From NCBI RefSeq assembly GCF_013114835.1, contig NZ_JAAVLW010000005.1, positions 186,001-250,000 of the forward strand: a stretch of DNA of 64,000 bases. Direction: 5' to 3'. Made by a program: the position numbers and the translations under genes. Source of the stretch: Bradyrhizobium archetypum. GTDB lineage: Bacteria > Pseudomonadota > Alphaproteobacteria > Rhizobiales > Xanthobacteraceae. This document shows, in pieces, positions 58,271 through 64,000 of this stretch (its first letter is position 1; the number at the start of each line of letters is the position of its first letter). The notes under the pieces are model-generated. The model was not told where the DNA came from. It saw only the letters and a list, made by a program, of their open reading frames with translations, and did not search any database.

Positions 58271-59338
58271 GTGGTTAAGCTGCTGGACGAACACGAACGC
58301 ACGATGGCGTTTGCCGAAGTAGCGTTGGGCCAGATCAAATCCCTCAGACAGACCGCCGTCCCGCGCAACTATGAAATCTGGTACGTGTACGCGACCGGAT
58401 ACAACGCTCCCCTCAACAAGATCATCAACGAGACGCTGGCGCGCAACGGCAAGCTCAGCGAGGCCGATCTCGAACAGATCTACGAAACCTACCTCTCGCA
58501 CATCAAGGCTTCCGATCGGATCGACAAGGTCGGCGCGCGTGTGATCGGCGAGATCGACGACGTCATGGCGCTCATCACCGAGGCGCTCGGCATGTCGGAG
58601 AGCTATGACGCCAAGCTGGCCGGCGCAACCGAGAAACTCAGGAATGCAAAGAGCCGCGACCAGCTCAAGGCGATCATCGACGGCCTGGTGAAGTCCACGC
58701 GCGAGATGCGCGACACCAACAAGGCGCTGGAAAGCCGGCTGTCGCTGTCGAAGGTCGAGATCAGCAATCTTCAGCACAGCCTCGAAGCGATCCGTGCCGA
58801 GAGCCTGACCGATCCGTTGACCGGATTGGGCAATCGCAAATATTTCGATCGCTCGATCCAGATGGCGGTACGGACCGCGCTGGCGAATGGCGAACCGCTG
58901 TCGCTGCTGATGTTCGACATCGACCATTTCAAATCGTTCAACGATTCCTATGGCCACCTGACCGGCGATCAGGTGCTACGGCTGGTCGCGATGTCGCTGA
59001 AGCAGACCATCAAGGGCCAGGACATCACGGCCCGCTATGGCGGCGAGGAGTTCGCGGTCGTGCTGCCGAATACCGGCTTGCGCCAGGCGCTGACCGTCGC
59101 CGATCACATCCGCCGCGCGGTGATGGCCAAGGAGCTGAAGAAGAAATCCACCGGCGAAATTCTCGGCCGCGTCACCATTTCGGTTGGTGTTGCCATGCTC
59201 AAGCCGGATGACGACACGGATTCACTGATCGAACGCGCCGACGGCTGTCTCTACGTCGCCAAGCGCAATGGCCGCAACCGCGTGGTCTGCGAGGTCGATC
59301 CAGAATACGCCGACGCGACCCGCAACCAGGTCGCCTGA
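58271..59338 (+). CDS. Diguanylate cyclase (GGDEF protein)
   Basis: 355 aa, GTG start at 58271. Residues 1-170 are soluble helical sequence with a coiled coil (TREMRDTNKALESRLSLSKV) leading into the GGDEF domain (about 183-345): SLTDPLTGLGNRKYFDRSIQ, FDIDHFKSFNDSYGHLTGDQ and the active site RYGGEEFAVVLP. The inhibitory RxxD site upstream reads KGQD, so product inhibition is probably lost. It makes c-di-GMP from two GTP. No transmembrane segment or recognised sensor; the N-terminus resembles helical regulatory domains of some rhizobial cyclases. Confidence 0.93.
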   Translation: MVKLLDEHERTMAFAEVALGQIKSLRQTAVPRNYEIWYVYATGYNAPLNKIINETLARNGKLSEADLEQIYETYLSHIKASDRIDKVGARVIGEIDDVMALITEALGMSESYDAKLAGATEKLRNAKSRDQLKAIIDGLVKSTREMRDTNKALESRLSLSKVEISNLQHSLEAIRAESLTDPLTGLGNRKYFDRSIQMAVRTALANGEPLSLLMFDIDHFKSFNDSYGHLTGDQVLRLVAMSLKQTIKGQDITARYGGEEFAVVLPNTGLRQALTVADHIRRAVMAKELKKKSTGEILGRVTISVGVAMLKPDDDTDSLIERADGCLYVAKRNGRNRVVCEVDPEYADATRNQVA

Positions 59339-59344
59339 CGCCAC

Positions 59345-59791
59345 TTACCCGCGCGGCGCCTTGCGCGTTCGCGCGGCTTGCTTCTTGCCGGCCTTCCGCT
59401 TCGCAGCCGGCTTACCTGCAGCCTTTCGCGAGGCCTTCGGCTTCGCCGTTTTGCGCGCCTTCGACCGCTTACGCAGAGCTGCGCGCTGCGCCGCGGCTAA
59501 TGCCGCCCTCGCCCAACTGGCCAGCTCCTCGGAATCATCGAACAGGCGCGCCGGCAACTGCCAGTACGAGTTCACCGTCACCGTCTTGGCGCGCGTCTGA
59601 TACTGAAACGGCGTCGAGCCTTCTGCCTCGAATTGCGGGATGGTCTGTTCATCGGCACGGAAGTAGAGGCCGGCGCGCAGCGAGAGCGCAAAGTTGGTAC
59701 CATCGGCGGAAATGCCGTAGCCGGAAAACATCCGCCGGATGGTGACGGGGCCGAAATCGGCGAACAGGTCTATAAGGAAATCGCGATCCAT
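59345..59791 (-). CDS. TfoX N-terminal domain protein with a basic tail
   Basis: 148 aa from 59791 (MDRDFLIDLFADFGPVTIRR); a longer open frame extends upstream but reads as non-coding. TfoX-N domain at 1-95: MFSGYGISADGTNFALSLRA and GLYFRADEQT. The last 50 residues are a Lys/Arg/Ala-rich tail (KPKASRKAAGKPAAKRKAGK) like a histone-H1 tail, suggesting nucleic-acid binding. The enteric TfoX/Sxy regulates competence; a stand-alone TfoX-N protein in Rhizobiales has no known role. Convergent with the cyclase gene, 6 bases apart. Confidence 0.88.
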   Translation of the reverse strand: MDRDFLIDLFADFGPVTIRRMFSGYGISADGTNFALSLRAGLYFRADEQTIPQFEAEGSTPFQYQTRAKTVTVNSYWQLPARLFDDSEELASWARAALAAAQRAALRKRSKARKTAKPKASRKAAGKPAAKRKAGKKQAARTRKAPRG

Positions 59792-59878
59792 CACTGTGGC
59801 GCTCGCCCGAAGATCAGTTCCGTCAGTGATATCGCGGAAAGGATTGGAACGGAACATTCCGCAGCCAATTGATAAGCA

Positions 59879-60835
59879 ATGAAATATTCGAAAGGCTGCG
59901 GAAAAATCCGGTCGTCCCCGCGAGACGTTCTGGCCCGAGCGATCAGGGAGCGCCACGCCATCCTGTTCGTCGGAGCCGGCGTTTCGATGTCCGTCGGACT
60001 GCCGTCCTGGCAGACGCTGATCGACCACCTGCTGGATGAGCTCGAACTCGATCGCAGCGTCATTGAGGAGACGCATGAGAGTTACCAGATGCTGGCGGAA
60101 TACTACCGCCTGAAGCAGGGCAGCATCGGCCCGCTGCGCAGTTGGATGGATCGAAACTGGAAGGTCGCCTGTGACCGCGTGTCGGGCTCGGAAGTGCATC
60201 GGCTGATCGTTGAGCTCGACTTCCCGGCCATCTACACCACCAACTACGATCGCAATCTCGAAACCGCATTCGAAGTTCACGACAAGCCTTATGCCAAGAT
60301 CACCAATGCCAAGGAGATCGCCGACGCCCCGGAGGGAGTCACCCAGATCATCAAGTTTCACGGCGACTTCGATGACGATACTTCGCTCGTCCTGACGGAG
60401 ACCGACTTTTTCGACCGGCTATCGTTCGATTCGCCGCTCGACATCAAATTTCGCGCCGACGCGCTCGGGCGCACCATCTTGTTCATCGGTTACAGCATGT
60501 CGGATCCGAACATCCGCCTGTTGCTGCACCGAATCTGGGAAATCTGGGAGAAGTCAGGCCGCAAGGAGGACCGCCCGCGCTCGTTCGTGTTCATGCCCTC
60601 GCCGAACCCGGTGCAGGAAGCGCTGCTGGCGCGCTGGGGAATTACGCTGCTCACGCCGGAGGGAGATACATCTGTAGACGATGCGCTGGTGGCGCTGCTG
60701 CGCGACGTTCAGGCGAGAATTCGCACGCTGCCGGAAGCAGCTCCGGAGCCGGAAGGCCCGGAAATCAAACCTTCGCCGGCGTCAGTTGCACCGATTCGCC
60801 GCAGCCGCAGGCCGAGACCTGGTTCGGGTTGTTGA
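59879..60835 (+). CDS. Stand-alone SIR2-family protein
   Basis: 318 aa, one SIR2-like NAD-binding domain and no other domain. Motifs: AILFVGAGVSMSVGLPSWQT (28-47), YTTNYDRNLETAFE with Asn122/Asp124, KFHGDFDDDTSLVLTETDFF with His161, and FIGYSMSDPNIRLLLHRIWE (202-221). The zinc CxxC pairs of CobB are absent, which separates it from protein deacetylases and places it with SIR2 proteins of the kind that hydrolyse NAD in phage defence. No partner defence gene is adjacent, so that role is a guess. The last 71 bases overlap sufA on the other strand. Confidence 0.88.
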   Translation: MKYSKGCGKIRSSPRDVLARAIRERHAILFVGAGVSMSVGLPSWQTLIDHLLDELELDRSVIEETHESYQMLAEYYRLKQGSIGPLRSWMDRNWKVACDRVSGSEVHRLIVELDFPAIYTTNYDRNLETAFEVHDKPYAKITNAKEIADAPEGVTQIIKFHGDFDDDTSLVLTETDFFDRLSFDSPLDIKFRADALGRTILFIGYSMSDPNIRLLLHRIWEIWEKSGRKEDRPRSFVFMPSPNPVQEALLARWGITLLTPEGDTSVDDALVALLRDVQARIRTLPEAAPEPEGPEIKPSPASVAPIRRSRRPRPGSGC

Positions 60836-61151
60836 AGATGAACTGGGCCTGCAGCTTGTCGGCCTTGTAGTCCATCTCGGTGCCGAGCAGGAACAAAACC
60901 GCCTTAGGATCGACCAGGATCTTGACGCCCTTGTCCTCGACTACCTCATCGGTCGGCCGGATCTCGTGCGCATATTCCACCGTGTAGGATTGCCCGGCGC
61001 AGCCGCCGTTCTTGATGCCGACGCGCAAGCCGACGATCTCGGAATCGGCGCGCTTGGTCAGCTCGGTGATCCGCGCAGCCGCCGCCTCGGTCAGTTTCAT
61101 GACCTGCGGCCGGGGCCTGGGCTTCGGCTTGGACTGTACGGTGGTATCCAT
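60765..61151 (-). CDS. sufA: Iron-sulfur cluster assembly scaffold, HesB/IscA type
   Basis: 128 aa from 61151 (MDTTVQSKPKPRPRPQVMKL), preceded by GGAG. A-type carrier domain at 20-125: the first Cys in IKNGGCAGQSY and the CxC pair in SACGCGESVQL. It receives and hands on [4Fe-4S] or [2Fe-2S] clusters. Last gene of the suf cluster, with the SIR2 gene convergent and overlapping by 71 bases at the 3' end. Confidence 0.93.
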   Translation of the reverse strand: MDTTVQSKPKPRPRPQVMKLTEAAAARITELTKRADSEIVGLRVGIKNGGCAGQSYTVEYAHEIRPTDEVVEDKGVKILVDPKAVLFLLGTEMDYKADKLQAQFIFNNPNQVSACGCGESVQLTPAKV

Positions 61152-61277
61152 TGCGCTCAATCTCCGGCTCGCCTCATAGCGACGAGCTATCATGGCATTA
61201 AAATAACAACGAAATTCCCACTGTGAAGGTCTCTCGTCCTAAACTCGATCAGAACCCGTCGAAACTCCGCACGGTTC

Positions 61278-61691
61278 CTAGTAGATCCGCCAGATCCCCG
61301 GCGTTGCCAGCTCCAGCAGATGGTTGTCCGGATCACGGAAATAAATGCTTTTCCCGCCGCGCGGCCAATCCGTCCTGCCTTCGATCGCCACATCGTGCGC
61401 GCCCAGCGACTTTTCCCAAGCCGGCAGTTCGGCTGCCGGAACGGCAAAGGCCATGTGGATGGGACCGCTGCCATCATGCGGCGGAATGGTGCCGCCAGGG
61501 AGATGGATCGTCTCCGGCGCCGAGCCGCGGCGAAACAGCAGCAGCACGCTCCGGCCGCCGACATCGAAAGCAACAAACCGCGAATCTGCTGTCAGTACTT
61601 CCAGCCCCAGCACCTTCTCGTAGAACGCGCGGGCACAGTCGAGGTCATCGACGTACAGTGCGGTCTCGATGACGCCGGATAGCTTCGGCAA
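61278..61691 (-). CDS. VOC (glyoxalase/bleomycin-resistance) family protein
   Basis: 137 aa, one glyoxalase-fold unit pair: LSGVIETALYVDDLDCARAF, YEKVLGLEV, IHMAFAVPAAELPAWEKSLG and the C-terminal SIYFRDPDNHLLELATPGIW, with metal ligands of His/Glu type. It would act on a small hydroxylated or thiol-adduct substrate; the family is broad. It sits inside the suf cluster between sufA and sufT on the same strand, an unusual placement. Confidence 0.88.
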   Translation of the reverse strand: MPKLSGVIETALYVDDLDCARAFYEKVLGLEVLTADSRFVAFDVGGRSVLLLFRRGSAPETIHLPGGTIPPHDGSGPIHMAFAVPAAELPAWEKSLGAHDVAIEGRTDWPRGGKSIYFRDPDNHLLELATPGIWRIY

Positions 61692-61700
61692 CGGATCCCT

Positions 61701-62072
61701 TCACCACATGTTGAGGACGAGGCGCGCCTCGTCGGACATCCGATCCGGCGTCCAGGCCGGATCCCACACCAGATTGACATTGACGACGCCGACACCGGGA
61801 ACGCTCGCGATCGCGTTCTCCACCATGGTCGGCAGCTCGCCGGCCGCCGGACAGTTCGGCGTGGTCAGCGTCATCGTCACGTCGACGCTGCGGTCGTCCT
61901 TGAGGTCGACCTTGTAGATCAGGCCGAGTTCGTAGATGTCGGCCGGGATTTCCGGGTCGAATACGGTTTTCAACGCGGCGACGATTTCGGTGCCCAGCCG
62001 CTCGGTCTCCTCCGGCGGCAGCGCCGAGTTGGTTTCCATGTTGGCTGTTTTGATTTCGGCCGTATCACTCAT
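61701..62072 (-). CDS. sufT: SUF system assembly protein, SufT/DUF59 (MIP18) type
   Basis: 123 aa. The MIP18-like domain: TVFDPEIPADIYELGLIYKV and LTTPNCPAAGELPTMVENAI with the conserved Cys. N-terminal 22 residues are an acidic extension. SufT-type proteins help deliver Fe-S clusters to targets. The start overlaps the sufS stop by 4 bases (ATGA), so it is part of the suf operon. Confidence 0.92.
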   Translation of the reverse strand: MSDTAEIKTANMETNSALPPEETERLGTEIVAALKTVFDPEIPADIYELGLIYKVDLKDDRSVDVTMTLTTPNCPAAGELPTMVENAIASVPGVGVVNVNLVWDPAWTPDRMSDEARLVLNMW

Positions 62073-63316
62073 GCGAACAAATCCCGCGCCTTGATCAGCG
62101 CCTGTGCCAGATGGTCGACTTCTTCCCGGGTATTATACATGCCGAACGAGGCGCGGCAGGTCGCTGTGACATTGAACCGCTCTAGAAGCGGCATCACACA
62201 GTGGGTGCCCGCGCGCACCGCGATGCCCTGCCGGTCGATCACGGTTGCGACGTCGTGGGCGTGCGCGCCCTTCATCTCGAAGGAAATCACCGGCCCCTTG
62301 CCACGCGCGGTGCCGATCAGACGCAGCGAATTGATTTCGCGCAGCCGCTCCTGGGCATAGGTCAGAAGATCATGCTCGTGGGCGGCAATGCGCTCCTTGC
62401 CGATCGAATTGACGTAGTCGATCGCAGCGCCCAGCCCGATCGCCTCGACGATCGGCGGCGTCCCGGCTTCGAATTTGTGCGGCGGGTCGCCATAGGTGAC
62501 CCAGTCCTTTGCCACCTCGCGGATCATCTCGCCGCCGCCATTATAGGGGCGCATCGCGACCAGATGCTCATGCTTGGCGTAGAGCGCGCCAATCCCGGTC
62601 GGGCCATAGATCTTGTGGCCGGTGAAGGCATAGAAGTCGCAATCGAGGTCCTGCACGTCGATCGGCAAATGCACAGCGCCTTGCGCCCCGTCGACCAGCA
62701 CCGGAATGCCGCGATCATGGGCGAGCATCACCACTTCCTTGACCGGGACAAAGGTGCCAAGCGCGTTCGACATCTGGGTGATGGCGACGAGCTTGGTGCG
62801 CGGTGTCAGCAGCTTCTCGAATTCCTCGATCAGGAAATTGCCATCGTCGTCGACCGGCGCCCATTTGATCACGGCGCCATGGCGCTCGCGCAAAAAGTGC
62901 CAGGGCACGATGTTGGAGTGGTGCTCCATGATCGAGAGCACGATCTCGTCGCCCCGCCTGATGTTGGGCTCGCCCCAGGACGACGCCACCAGGTTGATGG
63001 CCTCGGTGACATTGCGGGTGAAGATGATTTCGTCACTACGTCCTGCATTGATGAATTTCGCCACCTTGGCACGGGCGCCCTCGTAAGCCTCGGTGGCGGC
63101 ATTGGCGAGGTAATGCAGGCCGCGATGCACGTTGGCGTATTCGCTTGTGTAAGCCTCGGTCATGCGGTCGAGCACGGCGGTCGGCTTCTGCGCGGAGGCG
63201 GCGTTGTCGAGATAGACCAGCGGCTTGCCATAGACCTTCATCGCCAGCGCGGGGAAATCCTCCCGCACGCGATGGACGTCATAGGCACCATTTTTGACCG
63301 CCGGGTGCTGACTCAT
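62069..63316 (-). CDS. sufS: SufS-type cysteine desulfurase
   Basis: 415 aa, group II (SufS) desulfurase. PLP-Lys in AFTGHKIYGPTGIGALYAKH, the PLP-ring stacking His in IMEHHSNIVPWHFLRERHGA, and the persulfide Cys in RAGTHCVMPLLERFNVTATC with the short SufS-type spacing RxGxHC. It removes sulfur from cysteine for cluster assembly. The start overlaps the sufD stop (ATGA) and its stop overlaps sufT. Confidence 0.95.
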   Translation of the reverse strand: MSQHPAVKNGAYDVHRVREDFPALAMKVYGKPLVYLDNAASAQKPTAVLDRMTEAYTSEYANVHRGLHYLANAATEAYEGARAKVAKFINAGRSDEIIFTRNVTEAINLVASSWGEPNIRRGDEIVLSIMEHHSNIVPWHFLRERHGAVIKWAPVDDDGNFLIEEFEKLLTPRTKLVAITQMSNALGTFVPVKEVVMLAHDRGIPVLVDGAQGAVHLPIDVQDLDCDFYAFTGHKIYGPTGIGALYAKHEHLVAMRPYNGGGEMIREVAKDWVTYGDPPHKFEAGTPPIVEAIGLGAAIDYVNSIGKERIAAHEHDLLTYAQERLREINSLRLIGTARGKGPVISFEMKGAHAHDVATVIDRQGIAVRAGTHCVMPLLERFNVTATCRASFGMYNTREEVDHLAQALIKARDLFA

Positions 63317-64000
63317 GAACGTGCCTCCAGCCAGCGCCGCGTGGCTGCAATTGCGAGTTCTCGCAGATCGTCGTTGGCGATGGATTCAATCGCCTCGCCC
63401 ACGAACGCCTGGATCAAGAGCGCCTGCGCCTCCTTCTCGGAGAGACCGCGGGCGCGCAGGTAGAACAAGAGGCTTTCGTCGAGCGCACCGGTGGTGGCGC
63501 CATGGCCGCAGGTGACGTCGTCGGCGAAGATTTCGAGCTCCGGCTTGTTGTCGGCCTCGGCGTCGTCGGAAAGCAGCAGCGCCCGTGTCATCATCTTGGC
63601 GTCGGTCTTCTGCGCATCCGGACGCACGATGATGCGGCCCTGGAACACCGAATGGGCGCGGTCATCGGCGACAGCGCGGAACACCTCACGGCTGGCGCAA
63701 TGCGGCACCGCATGGTCCATGAACAGCGTGGTATCGGCGTGCTGGCGGCCGTTGAGCAGGTTGACACCGTTGGTCTCGACCCGGGAATGCTCGCCGGCGA
63801 ACGCAATCGTCCCCTGATAGCGGCTGACAGCGGCGCCCGAGGTCATGCCGAATGTGTTGAAGTGCGCATGTGCGCCCAGCGTGACGACGGCGGAGGAGAT
63901 GTTGAAGGCCTCACGGCCGTCCTCGACCAGGCGGACATGGTCAAGCCGCGAATTGTCGCCAATCGCGATGATCAGGAAATCATGGGCCTGATAGACCTTG
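63313..64000 (-). CDS. sufD: Fe-S assembly protein SufD (5' end outside window)
   Basis: The frame is open to base 64000; 228 C-terminal codons are visible, from YQAHDFLIIAIGDNSRLDHV through the beta-helix core (FADDVTCGHGATTGALDESL, the SufD/SufB hallmark) to FVGEAIESIANDDLRELAIA. It pairs with SufB and SufC as the scaffold complex. The ATG at 63846 is internal. sufC and sufB are expected just beyond the window. Confidence 0.95.
   Translation of the reverse strand, partial: KVYQAHDFLIIAIGDNSRLDHVRLVEDGREAFNISSAVVTLGAHAHFNTFGMTSGAAVSRYQGTIAFAGEHSRVETNGVNLLNGRQHADTTLFMDHAVPHCASREVFRAVADDRAHSVFQGRIIVRPDAQKTDAKMMTRALLLSDDAEADNKPELEIFADDVTCGHGATTGALDESLLFYLRARGLSEKEAQALLIQAFVGEAIESIANDDLRELAIAATRRWLEARS

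Noticed and set aside
59879..60835. Second CobB-type protein deacetylase
   Set aside because: It lacks the two CxxC zinc pairs and the CobB substrate loop; the motifs match the SIR2-like NAD-binding group instead.
62201..63463. Open frame of 420 codons on the plus strand across sufS and sufD
   Set aside because: Mirror of two well-supported genes; no ribosome site, no domain.

Overview
The window looks like chromosome of a Bradyrhizobium-type alphaproteobacterium (Nitrobacteraceae), GC-rich throughout. This is inferred, not searched. The pointers are: three outer-membrane beta-barrel genes, two of them with the mature N-terminus ADLAARPYTKAP; a double cold-shock-domain protein; a class I PHA synthase; a hom-glpX-recJ neighbourhood; a suf cluster; many very short membrane proteins; and palindromic repeats of the kind scattered through Bradyrhizobium genomes. 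No CRISPR array, prophage, plasmid origin or intact insertion sequence is visible.

Layout. 1-1325: end of an ABC importer operon (two permeases). 1326-10300: single genes (CAP-domain protein, tRNA-Pro, DUF192, double cold-shock protein, sirtuin, frameshifted H-NS-like gene, glyoxalase I, GST, PilZ) mixed with a run of microproteins of 27-64 aa. 10548-11717: tRNA-Glu, followed 1.1 kb later by a 13-bp copy of its 3' end, with a decayed acyltransferase between. 12335-16893: carbamoylase-like amidase, PrsW-type protease, HdeD-like protein and DAHP synthase preceded by a peptide-leader attenuator. 18130-21525: the EF-P module epmB-epmA (minus) and efp (plus). 21569-28727: M23 peptidase, frameshifted Nramp-type transporter, AhpD/MarR pair, lytic transglycosylase, azoreductase/LysR pair. 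28780-37369: SDR, recJ, soluble chemoreceptor-like protein, HAD dehalogenase, glpX, hom, aminotransferase. 37652-47551: lipoprotein, phaC, MAPEG, DUF1259, double-barrel OMP, argC, PaiB-like protein, MBL hydrolase, DedA. 47917-59791: parE, OMPs, SDR, FAD hydroxylase, caspase-like protein, rhlE, GGDEF protein, TfoX-N protein. 59879-64000: stand-alone SIR2 protein, then sufA, VOC protein, sufT, sufS and sufD (cut by the window end).

How the genes work together. The clearest system is the aromatic amino acid control element before the DAHP synthase. A 26-codon leader peptide reads Phe-Trp-Tyr-Phe-Ser-Tyr, and four RNA segments around it can pair as 1:2, 2:3 or 3:4, the last being a terminator. 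This is the layout of a ribosome-mediated attenuator sensing all three aromatic amino acids. The EF-P group holds the protein and both enzymes for beta-lysylation of its loop lysine. The suf group builds Fe-S clusters. The aminotransferase-hom-glpX run links aspartate-family amino acids to gluconeogenesis.

Two otherwise good genes (H-NS-like, Nramp-type) each carry one extra base. Both could be true inactivations or assembly errors, so raw reads should be checked before they are interpreted.
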